Assembly: GCF_004135935.1 (NCBI RefSeq)
Contig: NZ_CP025086.1
Coordinates: 1,922,001 to 1,986,000 of the forward strand
Source: Methylovirgula ligni
Lineage (GTDB): Bacteria > Pseudomonadota > Alphaproteobacteria > Rhizobiales > Beijerinckiaceae
Length of the DNA: 64,000 bases
Direction: 5' to 3'
Program-made: the position numbers and the translations under genes
Shown: in pieces, positions 33,343 through 42,436 of the stretch
How positions within the stretch are numbered: position 1 is the first letter of the stretch
Layout: each line of letters opens with the position of its first letter
Notes under the pieces: generated by a model
Told to the model about the DNA's origin: nothing
What the model saw: only the letters and a program-made list of their open reading frames with translations
Databases searched by the model: none

Positions 33343-33824
33343 ACGCCAACGAGCCTCGCCGCAATCGTCTCATATCGGTGACGCTCGACGAGGCTTCGAT
33401 CGGCCGTGGCACGTCGGATCAGGAACACGAGCGCCAGATCGCGATCTACGATCTCATCGAGGAGAACGATTTCGGCCTGCCGGATCGCGATGATGGTCCG
33501 TATGCGCTCAAAATATCGCTGCACGACGCCAAGCTCGCCTTCGAAATCTCGAATGAGGCGCAGGAAGTGGTCGCGGCGCATATTCTGTCGCTGACGCCGT
33601 TCCGCCGCCTGCTCAAGGATTATTTCCTGATCTGCGAGAGCTATTACGATGCCATCCGCTCGGCGACGCGGGCGCAGATCGAGGCGATCGATATGGGCCG
33701 CCGCGCCTTGCATGACGAGGCGGCAGCGCTTTTGCAGGAGCGACTCAAGGGCAAGATCGTCTGCGATCTCGATACGGCGCGGCGCATCTTCACCCTTGTC
33801 ACGGCTTTGCATTGGAAGGGTTGA
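33339..33824 (+). CDS. UPF0262 family protein
   Basis: A 161-residue cytoplasmic protein of the UPF0262 family, found almost only in alphaproteobacteria and of unknown function. The conserved start [16 protein letters not shown] and the [20 protein letters not shown] segment identify it. It overlaps the hisD stop by four bases (ATGA). Confidence 0.9.
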   Translation: MNANEPRRNRLISVTLDEASIGRGTSDQEHERQIAIYDLIEENDFGLPDRDDGPYALKISLHDAKLAFEISNEAQEVVAAHILSLTPFRRLLKDYFLICESYYDAIRSATRAQIEAIDMGRRALHDEAAALLQERLKGKIVCDLDTARRIFTLVTALHWKG

Positions 33825-33833
33825 GCGGCGAAA

Positions 33834-34298
33834 GTGCCTGACCTCTCTATTCCTTCGGCGCTCAAGCGACCGCCGCAGTCGATTCTCTTCGTCTGCTCGG
33901 AGAACAGCGTCCGCTCGCCGATGGCCGAGGCGCTGACGCGAAAAATCATCGGCAACACGGTCTATGTCGCCTCCGTCGGCCTGCGGCGCGGCAAGATCGA
34001 TAGCTTTGCCGCCGAAGTTTTGCGCGAGATCGGCATCGAAGGCGGTTTGCGCGCCCCGCGCGCATTTGAGGATTTCGAGGACGAAGCTTTCGATCTCGTT
34101 GTCAGCCTGACGCCGGAAGCCCGCGACCGGATCGCTGAACTCGCCCGCGGCGTGCCGACAGAGCTCGCTTATTGGCCGACGCCCGATCCAACGCAGGTCG
34201 AGGGCACGCGCGAAACCGTACTCAATGCTTACCGCGCCGCGCGCGACGGCCTGGCGCGGCGGATTCGTGAACTGTTCATGACGAGCGGCGCGCCGTAG
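33834..34298 (+). CDS. Low-molecular-weight phosphotyrosine phosphatase
   Basis: A 154-residue LMW-PTP/ArsC-like protein. The P-loop CSENSVR (Cys21 to Arg27) followed by SPMAEAL is the active site, but the usual general-acid DP motif sits in the C-terminal TPDPTQVEG. It may dephosphorylate phosphotyrosine or act as arsenate reductase. It follows UPF0262 by nine bases, probably the same operon. Confidence 0.85.
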   Translation: MPDLSIPSALKRPPQSILFVCSENSVRSPMAEALTRKIIGNTVYVASVGLRRGKIDSFAAEVLREIGIEGGLRAPRAFEDFEDEAFDLVVSLTPEARDRIAELARGVPTELAYWPTPDPTQVEGTRETVLNAYRAARDGLARRIRELFMTSGAP

Positions 34299-34314
34299 CT
34301 GCGGCCGGGGCCAT

Positions 34315-34344
34315 CCGAACCTGGCCTCACCGGCCGGGGTTCGG
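34315..34344 (+). terminator. Hairpin after the hisD operon
   Basis: CCGAACC-T-GGCC pairs with GGCC-GG-GGTTCGG around a 5-base loop, 16 bases after the phosphatase stop. No U-run follows. The remaining bases to 34599 contain no recognisable feature. Confidence 0.4.
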
Positions 34345-34599
34345 TTCGGCATCGCGTTTGATTGCGCCGTTCCTTGAGAATGCCTCCCGGAATTCAAGGC
34401 GATAGACCTTTCGGCGCGGGTCGTCGGCTAGTTTATTTGTAAATCTTGCGGTTAGTGACGGCTAGGCTACACTCGCGCGCTTTATTTTATAGGCGGTCGG
34501 TCTTCCGCATGTCGTCAGATTGCAAAAGCGGATCACGACAATATGTGTGTTTTGCGCGTCGGCTGGAGGCCGCGTGGCGATGACAATGGAGGGATTTTC

Positions 34600-35091
34600 A
34601 TGCCGGTGAAGTTGAGCAAATGCGTTTCGCTGGCCGCGGTGTTTTTCGCGGCAGCGTCCTTCCAGGCTGCCAATGCGGAAAGCGCGCTACGGCCATTGGC
34701 CGGCTATTGGCTCGGCGCCGGTACGATTTCCATGAAGAACGGCACGAGTGAGCGCATCCGCTGTAAAGGCTCCTATGCCATCTCGCCGGCCGGAAATGCG
34801 CTGAATCAGAGCCTTCTTTGCGCCAGCGACAGCTACAAGTTCGACGTGAAGAGCAACGTATTCGAGAATTCGCCCGGGGTGCTCACCGGCTCCTGGGGGG
34901 AGACGACTCGTAACGCAACTGGCCAGCTCTCCGGCCGCGTGGCGGGCCCCCATATATTGGCCGATGTCGCCGGCGTCGGCTTCACCGCAGCGATTTCGAT
35001 CACGACGCGCGGCCGTCAGCAATCGGTTACGATTTCCCCCACCGGCGGCACGGATGTCGTCCGCGTCGCCGTTTCAATGCGCAAGGAATAA
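34600..35091 (+). CDS. Exported hypothetical protein
   Basis: A 163-residue protein with a signal peptide (CVSLAAVFFAAASFQAANAE), then a compact beta-rich domain with LRPLAGYWLGAGTISMKNGT, which recalls small lipocalin-like periplasmic proteins of Rhizobiales. Two cysteines (IRCKGSY, SLLCASD) may pair. Function unknown. The start ATG 34600 has GGAGGG; a frame open 19 codons upstream is less likely. Confidence 0.7.
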   Translation: MPVKLSKCVSLAAVFFAAASFQAANAESALRPLAGYWLGAGTISMKNGTSERIRCKGSYAISPAGNALNQSLLCASDSYKFDVKSNVFENSPGVLTGSWGETTRNATGQLSGRVAGPHILADVAGVGFTAAISITTRGRQQSVTISPTGGTDVVRVAVSMRKE

Positions 35092-35102
35092 AGATGTCGC
35101 GG

Positions 35103-35125
35103 GCCCGCGCCGGCAGCGCGCGGGC
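35103..35125. terminator. Hairpin between convergent genes
   Basis: GCCCGCGC and GCGCGGGC form a perfect 8-bp stem with a 7-base loop, in the 44-base gap between two convergent stops. It may terminate both. There is no T-run on the plus strand. Confidence 0.45.
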
Positions 35126-35135
35126 TTGACGGCTT

Positions 35136-37478
35136 TCAATTCCAGTTGCGGTTCCGCGTCCAGCGCAAGAGCAGCATGATCGTCGGCCGCAGGATGAACA
35201 GGTCGGCGATCAGCGCTGTCAGCATCGCGAACGAACTCAGCCAGCCGAACAGCCGCAGCGATGGGAGCTGCGAGAAGATCGTCATAGCGAGGCCGCACGC
35301 CAGCACGATCGAGGTCAGGATCAGCGCCGGCCCGACAAGAATGGTCGCGCGTTCGACGCCGATGGACGGATCTTCGCCGGGTTTGTCCTCAAGCCGCAGC
35401 CGGTTGAGGAAATGGATTGTCGCGCTGAGGCCGAGGCCGAATGACACGGTCAGCGCCACGACGCTCGCGAATTGTAGGCCCTGGCCGAACAGCCATAGCG
35501 CCGCGCCGGCGGAAAAGACCGGGAAAACGGCGGGCATGATCGAGGCGAGCATCACCGAGAATGAGCGGAAGGCAAGGCCAATGAAGGCGGCGACGAAGAC
35601 GATCTCGATCGTCAGGCCGCGGTTCAACTTCTCGATCATGCTGGCGCTGTTATGCGCCGCGATGACAGCAAGGCCGGTGACGGCGATTTCATAGCCCGGA
35701 TGTTCGGCGCGCACGGCGGCGAGCTTTTTATCGAGCGAATCGACCACGGGCAGCAACTGGCTCGAATCGACATCGGGCAGGCGGCCCTCGACGATAACGG
35801 CGTCCTGCTTATCCGAGATGAACCGTTCGACGAGATATTTCGGCAGATAACCGACATATTGCTTCAGCGTCGCGACGTCCGACTTACCGATTTTCTGGGC
35901 GAGCCAGCGGCGCAGCGTCTCGAGCGACCAGACATTGCCGATGCCGGCCTGCTTCTCGACGATCGAATGGACTTCGGCGATCGTCGCCAGGGTCTGCGGC
36001 GCGTAGAGCGACTGGCCCTTGGGGAATTCGATCAGCACGTCGACCGGCTGGGCGCCGGTCAATTTGGCGTCGAGCTCGCGGTTGGCCTGCACCGCCCTCT
36101 GCTTATCGGGCACCTGATCGGCCAGGTGATAGCGCGGCTGCAGATTGGCATAGATCGAGCCGAGCCCGATGACGACGATCAGGCCGATCAGGCTGTAGAG
36201 ACCCGGCCGGCTGACCATCCGCGCGGCGATCCAGCCGCAGAAGCGGCGCAGCGCATCGACTGCCAGGTCCGCGCCCTTGATCCGCGCGACGAAAGCCGCC
36301 TCGCGCCGCAGGAGGAACATGCCGAGCAGCGGGATGATGGTCAAGACAGAGACGAGGGCGATTAGCGTCGCGATCAGCCCCGCCTCGCCGAAGCTGCGGA
36401 TGAGGTCCGAGTTCGAAAATGTCAGCGCGACGAAGGAGAGGCCGGCTGTCGCGTGGGTGAGCACGCAGGCGGGGCCGACGATATGAATCGCCGTGCGCAG
36501 CGCTTCGGCCTTGCTCTGCCCGGCGATGATGCGGTCGCGCGTCGCGAAGGTGAGCTGCATCGAATCGGAGAAGCTGATCACCATGATGAGCGGCGTCATC
36601 ACGTTGAGGAACATGTTGAGCCGGAAATCGAGCCAGCCGAGCATGCCGAGCGACAGCAGAATGGCGAGCAACGGCGGCGCTGCGGCGATAATCATGAAGG
36701 AGATGCGGCGGAAGAACAGGATGGCGATAAGGCAACCGCCGAGAAAGCCGAGCGCGTTGTAGACGATGCGGTCGCGCTCGACGGCGTTGCGGATTTCAAG
36801 CTGCATGACCGGCACGCCGGAAAGCTCGGCCGAAAGGCCGGAGCCGGCGAGATCCTCGGTCATCGTCTTGCGGATTTCGCCGACGACATCGCGCAGCTTG
36901 TTGCTCTGGACGACGGCGGGGTCGAGCGCAAGCACCGCCAGCGTCAGCTTGCCGTCGAGCGAAAGCAGCTTGCCGCGCAAAATCTCGTTGCCCATCACCT
37001 TCTGGATGAGCTGGTCATAGGCTGCGCCCTCGGGAAGCGGGTCGGGGAACAGCGGCGCCGGGATATGATTGCCTTCCGGCGGCTGACGCGCGGAATAAAG
37101 TGAGATGATGCCGCGCGTGCCGTCGATCAATTGCAGGTCGGTGACGAGGTCGCGAAGCTTGCCAAGGTTGTCCCGCGAGAGCAGCGTGTCGCCTTCGATG
37201 ACGACCAGCACGTCATATTCGCTCGAAGGAAACCGCTTCGTCACATCCTCATACTGATGGAACTCCGGCGTGTTCGAACGGAAGAGCTGGCTGAGCGAAT
37301 CATCGACCTGGATGCGCCCGATTCCGAAGGCGGCGAGAATGGCGGCGACCGTCAGAACGGCGGCGACGAGATAGGGGAAACGCAGCGAGACGAGGCCGAT
37401 GCGCTCGATCCCGTAAGCTAGCGGATGCAGCTTGCGCCCCGCGCCGGTCGCCGGCGGCTCCTTCAGAAGCGCGTCCAA
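35136..37478 (-). CDS. MMPL/RND-family transporter
   Basis: A 780-residue transporter of the RND superfamily, MMPL branch. About 12 membrane helices in two halves flank two periplasmic loops. The N-terminal half has IQVDDSLSQLFRSNTPEF and the helices LGFLGGCLIAILFF and MTPLIMVISFSDSMQLTF; the second half repeats these. It could move lipids or hopanoids across the inner membrane, as relatives do. Substrate unproven. No adaptor or outer-membrane partner is adjacent. Confidence 0.85.
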   Translation of the reverse strand: MDALLKEPPATGAGRKLHPLAYGIERIGLVSLRFPYLVAAVLTVAAILAAFGIGRIQVDDSLSQLFRSNTPEFHQYEDVTKRFPSSEYDVLVVIEGDTLLSRDNLGKLRDLVTDLQLIDGTRGIISLYSARQPPEGNHIPAPLFPDPLPEGAAYDQLIQKVMGNEILRGKLLSLDGKLTLAVLALDPAVVQSNKLRDVVGEIRKTMTEDLAGSGLSAELSGVPVMQLEIRNAVERDRIVYNALGFLGGCLIAILFFRRISFMIIAAAPPLLAILLSLGMLGWLDFRLNMFLNVMTPLIMVISFSDSMQLTFATRDRIIAGQSKAEALRTAIHIVGPACVLTHATAGLSFVALTFSNSDLIRSFGEAGLIATLIALVSVLTIIPLLGMFLLRREAAFVARIKGADLAVDALRRFCGWIAARMVSRPGLYSLIGLIVVIGLGSIYANLQPRYHLADQVPDKQRAVQANRELDAKLTGAQPVDVLIEFPKGQSLYAPQTLATIAEVHSIVEKQAGIGNVWSLETLRRWLAQKIGKSDVATLKQYVGYLPKYLVERFISDKQDAVIVEGRLPDVDSSQLLPVVDSLDKKLAAVRAEHPGYEIAVTGLAVIAAHNSASMIEKLNRGLTIEIVFVAAFIGLAFRSFSVMLASIMPAVFPVFSAGAALWLFGQGLQFASVVALTVSFGLGLSATIHFLNRLRLEDKPGEDPSIGVERATILVGPALILTSIVLACGLAMTIFSQLPSLRLFGWLSSFAMLTALIADLFILRPTIMLLLRWTRNRNWN

Positions 37479-37783
37479 ATCTTCGTCTGACAGGATCTCT
37501 CTCCGTCATCAGGCAAGGGGGATCGTAGAGGCGCCGCCTGCCACTGGCCAGAGGGGCAAAGACGGACGCGATTGTGGCGTAGGTGTGGAGTCTGCGACCG
37601 GACTTGTAAAGAGTGCCAAGCTTTTGCAAGAATACAGAGGCGGTACGGATAGCGCGTGAGCCATAAGGCGGCCGCCGACAGGTAAAGGGCAAGCAACTTC
37701 CAGTTGGAAGGGCGGCGCTCGCTCTTGCGTCAGGGGCTGGAAGGCTTAAATTATCCTGTGAGTATTTTCCCAGCGGATTTTCG
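37479..37783. other. 305-base gap between divergent genes
   Basis: The MMPL and map genes diverge here. I see no gene, RNA or clear promoter. Confidence 0.5.
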
Positions 37784-38623
37784 ATGACTTTTGTCGATGC
37801 TTTGGAAGTGCCTGGCCGCAAGACGGGGCAGATCAAGCTGCATGGCCCCGAGGCGTTCGAAGGCATGCGAAAGGCCGGACGGCTGACCGCCGAGGCGCTC
37901 GATATGCTCGCGCCTTATGTGAAGCCGGGTGTGACGACCGAATTTCTCGACAACCTCGTCTTTGATTTTGCCGTCGCGCACAATGCCTATCCGGCGCCGC
38001 TCGACTATCGCGGCTACCGCAAGTCGATCTGCACCTCGATCAATCATGTCGTCTGCCACGGCATCCCGGACCGCAAGCCCCTGCGCGAGGGGGATATCGT
38101 CAATATCGACGTGACTTTGATTGTCGATGGCTGGCACGGCGATTCGAGCCGCATGTATCTCGTCGGCGAAGTCTCGCGGCGGGCGCAGCGGCTGGTCGAG
38201 GTCACTTATGAGGCGATGATGCGCGGCATCGCCGTCGTCAGGCCGGGGGCGACGACGGGCGACATCGGCGCGGCGATCCAGGATTTCGCCGAGGCGGAGC
38301 GCTGCTCCGTGGTGCGGGATTTCTGCGGCCACGGGCTCGGGCGTCTTTTTCACGACGAGCCGAATGTCCTGCATTACGGTCGGCGCGGCGAGGGTGTCGT
38401 GCTGAAGCCGGGTATGTTCTTTACTATCGAGCCGATGATCAACCTCGGCCGGCCGCACGTGAAAATCCTTTCGGATGGCTGGACGGCGGTCACGCGCGAC
38501 CGCTCGATGTCGGCGCAGTTCGAGCATACGATCGGCGTCACCGAGACCGGCTACGAGAATTTTACGCTGTCGCCGAAGGGGCTGCATCATCCGCCCTACG
38601 ATGCGGCGGCGGCCGGGGCGTGA
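37784..38623 (+). CDS. map: Methionine aminopeptidase, type I
   Basis: MetAP1, 279 residues, removes the initiator methionine from nascent proteins. The five metal ligands are visible: Asp in VNIDVTL, Asp in WHGDSSRM, His in FCGHGLG, Glu in FTIEPM and Glu in [17 protein letters not shown] holds the substrate-binding His. The stop overlaps the radC start by four bases. Confidence 0.97.
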   Translation: MTFVDALEVPGRKTGQIKLHGPEAFEGMRKAGRLTAEALDMLAPYVKPGVTTEFLDNLVFDFAVAHNAYPAPLDYRGYRKSICTSINHVVCHGIPDRKPLREGDIVNIDVTLIVDGWHGDSSRMYLVGEVSRRAQRLVEVTYEAMMRGIAVVRPGATTGDIGAAIQDFAEAERCSVVRDFCGHGLGRLFHDEPNVLHYGRRGEGVVLKPGMFFTIEPMINLGRPHVKILSDGWTAVTRDRSMSAQFEHTIGVTETGYENFTLSPKGLHHPPYDAAAAGA

Positions 38624-39330
38624 CGAAAGCGCCATCCCTGGCTGAAGCGGCGGAGGAACCGCAGCATTACCTCGGCCACAGGTCGCGATTGCGCGGACGG
38701 TTTCTGAAGGCCGGCGGCGAGGCGCTGGCGGATTACGAGCTTCTCGAACTCGTCCTGTTTCGCGCCATCCCGCGCCGCGACGTCAAACCGCTCGCCAAGG
38801 CGCTCATCGCGCGGTTCGGCTCGTTCGCCGGCGTCGTCGCGGCCCGGCCGGAGCGGCTGCGCGAGATCGACGGGCTCGGCGAGGCGGCGATCGTCGAGCT
38901 GAAAATCGTCGCCGAGGCCGCCAAGCGCTTCACCAAAGTGAATATGCAAAACCGGCCGGCGATGGGCAGTTTTTCCGCCGTGCTCGAATATTGCCGCACC
39001 GCCATGGCCTATCTGGACCGCGAGGAATTCCGGATTCTGTTTCTCGACAAGAAAAATATTTTGATTGCTGACGAGGTGCAAAGTGTCGGCACTATCGACC
39101 ATGCGCCCGTCTACCCCCGCGAGATCCTGCGCCGGGCTTTCGAGTTGAACGCGACGGCGATCATCCTGGTCCACAATCACCCGTCCGGGGACCCGTCGCC
39201 CTCCCAGGCGGACATCCAATTGACCAAGCAGATTGTGTCCCTGGGTAAATCGCTGAATGTCGCCGTGCATGACCATCTGATCATCGGCCGGGAGGGCTTC
39301 GCCAGCTTCCGCGCGTTGCAACTCATTTGA
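38620..39330 (+). CDS. radC: RadC-family JAB/MPN domain protein
   Basis: A 236-residue protein with a helix-hairpin-helix region ([13 protein letters not shown]) and a JAMM metalloprotease-like motif [14 protein letters not shown], so the zinc site is complete. Despite the name, no DNA-repair role is proven for the family. The GTG start overlaps the map stop (GTGA), suggesting coupling; a map-radC pair is common in alphaproteobacteria. Confidence 0.93.
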   Translation: MTKAPSLAEAAEEPQHYLGHRSRLRGRFLKAGGEALADYELLELVLFRAIPRRDVKPLAKALIARFGSFAGVVAARPERLREIDGLGEAAIVELKIVAEAAKRFTKVNMQNRPAMGSFSAVLEYCRTAMAYLDREEFRILFLDKKNILIADEVQSVGTIDHAPVYPREILRRAFELNATAIILVHNHPSGDPSPSQADIQLTKQIVSLGKSLNVAVHDHLIIGREGFASFRALQLI

Positions 39331-39496
39331 GTCAAAACTTAAGGCCGGCGCGCGGAGGTGTGGAAACCTGCGAAAAAGCAAGTCTTTGCGGCCGTCCCCC
39401 AAATAGTCTCCAATACTAATTTAACTCAAGCTCGGTAAACTACTAGGATTGGCATTGGCCGGCCGAGGGCAATACCCCGGCCGCGTTGATCGGACA

Positions 39497-41146
39497 ATGA
39501 CCGAGCGGAAGTCGATCATGCAGGGTGTGGCCAAGAAGCATTCCGGCTTTCTGTCCAAGCTGAGGCTCACGGTCGGCCACGTGGACCTGCCGGCGCTGCA
39601 GATTTGGATATTCGCCAATTTCGTGTCGATGGCGTTGATCCTGATCCTCGGGATCCGCATCGGCCTCTTGCTCTTCGGCAGCCCTGCCAATTTCCTTTCC
39701 TGGAAATTCTTGAGTGCGGCGCTCTTGGCGAACGCCTGGCTGGTGGCCACGGCCATTCTGGTCAGGTTCTTGACGGCCTGGATGGCCTATCGTGTTCTCG
39801 ACGCGCTCCGCAGCAGCGAGGCACGGGCGCGGCAGGTTGCCGGCCGCGACGTTCTCTCCGGCCTGCCCAACCGGTTTTTGTTCAATGAACTCGTCGATGC
39901 CGAGATCGCCCGCTGTCGCCGCGGCCGGCATCAATTCGCCCTGTTCTATCTCGATCTCGATCATTTCAAGCAAGCCAACGATACGTTCGGCCATGATGTC
40001 GGCGACCGGCTGATCGTGGCGTTCACGCGGCGGTTGGCGCAGGTGCTGCGCGCCTGCGATCATTTCGCCAGGCTAGGCGGCGACGAATTCGCTCTGATCC
40101 AGGCTGATGTCGCCGAGCCGCGCGATTGCGCGCGCCTGGCGCAACGCATTCTCGATGCGATGAGCGTGCCGTTCGAGATCAATAATCAGCAGATTTTCAT
40201 CGGCGTTTCCATCGGCATCGCACTCTGCCCGCAGAACGCGACCGACCGGCAGGAGATGATGCGCCTTGCCGATCTCGCGCTTTATCGCTCGAAGCAGGCG
40301 GGACGCAATCGCTTCGCCTTCTTTGAAGCGAAGATGGGCGAGGAATTGCGAATGCGCCAGAGCGCCGAGGACGAATTGCGCGCCGCGATCGAGAACGACG
40401 AATTGCAACTTCTTTATCAGCCGATCCTCTCCGCCCAGGACGGCAAGATCGTCTGCGTCGAGGCTTTGGCGCGCTGGCAGCACAGAGCCTATGGCCTGCT
40501 TTCGGCGGATAGCTTCATCCCGCTCGCCGAGGAGCGCGGCCTCATCGTCGCGCTCGGCGAATGGGCCCTGCGCCGCGCCTGCGCCGAGGCCAAGCTTTGG
40601 CCCGATGTCAAGGTCGCCATCAATGTTTCGCCGATCCAGTTCCGGCAGAAGGATTTCGTCGCCACCGTCAATCGCATCTTGACCGAATCCGGCACGGACG
40701 CGCAGCGCGTCGAGCTTGAGCTGACCGAAGGTGTCGTCATCGCCGATGCCGATCTCGCCGAACATGCGATGGTCGATCTCCGCGCGCTCGGCGTGCGCAT
40801 GGTGCTTGACGATTTCGGTACCGGTTACTCGAGCCTGATCTATCTACGCCGTTTCGCCTTCGACAAGATCAAGATCGACCGCTCTTTCATGGAGTCGATG
40901 GAATTTTCTGGTGAGAGCGCGATCATTATTCGCTCGATCGTCGATCTTGGCCGCTCGCTTGGCCTGACGGTGACGGCGGAGGGCGTCGAGACCGAGGAAC
41001 AGGCGCGCTTCCTACGGACGCTCGGCTGCGACGAGCTGCAGGGCTATCTTTTCGGCCGCCCCGTGACCGCGACGGAAATCGAGCAGCGGCTCGCAGAGCA
41101 GCGCGCGGAACAAATGCCTCCGGAAGCGCTACGCTTCATCGCCTGA
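39497..41146 (+). CDS. Membrane GGDEF/EAL c-di-GMP enzyme
   Basis: A 549-residue protein. Two N-terminal membrane helices (FVSMALILILGIRIGLLLF and AALLANAWLVATAILV) precede a GGDEF cyclase with an intact RLGGDEF and an RxxD inhibitory site (RACD) five residues before it, then an EAL phosphodiesterase with VEALARW, LDDFGTGYS and KIDRSF intact. Both activities may work, so the net effect on c-di-GMP cannot be told. No sensory domain besides the membrane part is evident. Start at 39497; 39518 is an alternative. Confidence 0.92.
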   Translation: MTERKSIMQGVAKKHSGFLSKLRLTVGHVDLPALQIWIFANFVSMALILILGIRIGLLLFGSPANFLSWKFLSAALLANAWLVATAILVRFLTAWMAYRVLDALRSSEARARQVAGRDVLSGLPNRFLFNELVDAEIARCRRGRHQFALFYLDLDHFKQANDTFGHDVGDRLIVAFTRRLAQVLRACDHFARLGGDEFALIQADVAEPRDCARLAQRILDAMSVPFEINNQQIFIGVSIGIALCPQNATDRQEMMRLADLALYRSKQAGRNRFAFFEAKMGEELRMRQSAEDELRAAIENDELQLLYQPILSAQDGKIVCVEALARWQHRAYGLLSADSFIPLAEERGLIVALGEWALRRACAEAKLWPDVKVAINVSPIQFRQKDFVATVNRILTESGTDAQRVELELTEGVVIADADLAEHAMVDLRALGVRMVLDDFGTGYSSLIYLRRFAFDKIKIDRSFMESMEFSGESAIIIRSIVDLGRSLGLTVTAEGVETEEQARFLRTLGCDELQGYLFGRPVTATEIEQRLAEQRAEQMPPEALRFIA

Positions 41147-41163
41147 ATATATGGCCTGAATAT

Positions 41164-41463
41164 TTAGTGCAGCGGGAATTCCGCGCTTAACGTCCGCACC
41201 TCGGCCGGTTTGAGAAGGCCCGAATGGCCGATGCGAACGCTATAGATCGGACCGTCGAGCTTTTCTCGCCAGAAGGTGAGAAATTTGATCAGCGTGGGAA
41301 ATTCCGGGGCGATGTCGTAGTCCTGCCAAAGGAAGCTCTGCAGAACCAGCGGGTGGTCCGGCATCCGATAAAGAATCTCGGCCGTTGTCAGGCTGTAGCC
41401 CGACAATCGCTTGACGAACCCGCTCGAAACGTCCGTCCGTTCGACCGCGCCCCATTTCGCCAT
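41164..41463 (-). CDS. usg: Usg family protein
   Basis: A 99-residue protein of the Usg family, named for a gene near trp or other operons in alphaproteobacteria; function unknown. It begins MAKWGAVERTDVSSGFVKRL and has SLTTAEILYRMPDHPLVLQS and WQDYDIAPEFP, typical of the family. It ends 17 bases from the c-di-GMP gene's stop, convergent. Confidence 0.9.
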   Translation of the reverse strand: MAKWGAVERTDVSSGFVKRLSGYSLTTAEILYRMPDHPLVLQSFLWQDYDIAPEFPTLIKFLTFWREKLDGPIYSVRIGHSGLLKPAEVRTLSAEFPLH

Positions 41464-41591
41464 GTGCTGCCCCCTGTTGAAGGCTGATGCGGCGAATCGG
41501 CTGTTGCTCTATCGCCGCGAGGGTAAATTTCGCTCCGAAAAGATTAATGAAGATTTGAGCCGGCGGTTGCGCTCTAACGGCAACACCGCGC

Positions 41592-41621
41592 AAAAAAAAT
41601 CGGCGGCTCAAGGCCGCCGAT
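41592..41621 (-). terminator. Terminator of the GCG_CRPN gene
   Basis: On the minus strand ATCGGCGGC and GCCGCCGAT form a perfect 9-bp stem with a 5-base loop, followed by seven or more T. It ends transcription of the Gly/His-rich gene. Confidence 0.92.
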
Positions 41622-41643
41622 TTCATCCGTGCCTGAGCAGCAA

Positions 41644-42105
41644 TCAACGATGACCGCCGCCTCCGTGGCCACCACCGCCGTGGCCTCCACCGCCGTGACC
41701 ACCACCGCCGTGGCCGCCACCGCCATGCCAGCCGCCACCACCGTGGCCTCCGCCGCCGTGACCACCCCAGCCGCCGTGGCCGCCATGACCACCCCAGCCA
41801 CCGTGACCGCCATGCCAGCCGCCGCCGTGGCCGCCATGCCAGCCGTGCCAGCCATAGCCGCCGCCCCAGCCGAAGCCGTTGCGCCAGGCATAACCGCACC
41901 AGTACCAGCCCGGGCCGCGCCAGCCGGCGTCATACCAGCAATAATTCTGGCCGCCCCACAAGAACTGGGTCTTCTCGATGGCGGCGAGGCCGTTGGCAGA
42001 TTGCTGCACGGCCGACTGATCGGCGAAGGGCGCGGCCTGTGCGACTGGAATCATCGCGCTTGCTGTTAACGCCGCCGCCGTAAGGCTTGAAAGAAGTAAA
42101 CGCAC
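41644..42105 (-). CDS. Gly/His-rich exported protein (GCG_CRPN family)
   Basis: A 153-residue secreted protein. A signal peptide (LLLSSLTAAALTASAMIPVAQA) precedes the conserved prefix TQFLWGGQNYCWYDAGWRGP and WYWCGYAWRNGFGWGGG, then a 70-residue tail of GGHGGGGHG-type repeats. The prefix identifies the GCG_CRPN group, widespread in Rhizobiales and unexplained. The His-rich repeats may bind metals. A perfect terminator follows. Confidence 0.85.
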   Translation of the reverse strand: MRLLLSSLTAAALTASAMIPVAQAAPFADQSAVQQSANGLAAIEKTQFLWGGQNYCWYDAGWRGPGWYWCGYAWRNGFGWGGGYGWHGWHGGHGGGWHGGHGGWGGHGGHGGWGGHGGGGHGGGGWHGGGGHGGGGHGGGGHGGGGHGGGGHR

Positions 42106-42436
42106 TTCGGTCTCCCTTAGACTAGATTATGTACAAGCCAAAAAGTGCAAGCCGCACGCAGGCTGTCGTGTTGCTTGGAGTAACGGTCGAATCGGTAATG
42201 AGTTGCATTGCGAAAGCGACCGCATAGTCTTGAGGCTGCGACTCGCCGACTGAACACTGGATGAATTTGTCCTTTCCAGCGTGCACGAGCGCGTGATGAT
42301 TAACTTCGTTTGCCCAAGCGCGTCGCGGCGCGTTTAAATAGTCGCGGTCCTGCTTAAGTAGTAATGGTTGCGGCGTAAGGATGATTTGATTTGCCATAGC
42401 GGGCTGCGCGGATCGCCCAGCCTTTGTGAAAGATGA
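42106..42436. other. 331-base gap
   Basis: Region between the divergent GCG_CRPN and nadE genes. No gene, RNA or clear regulatory site is recognised. Confidence 0.5.

Noticed and set aside
41629-42069. Thr/Ala-rich rightward frame opposite the Gly/His-rich gene
   Set aside because: Low-complexity mirror of the GGH repeats; the leftward frame has a signal peptide, conserved prefix and a proper terminator.
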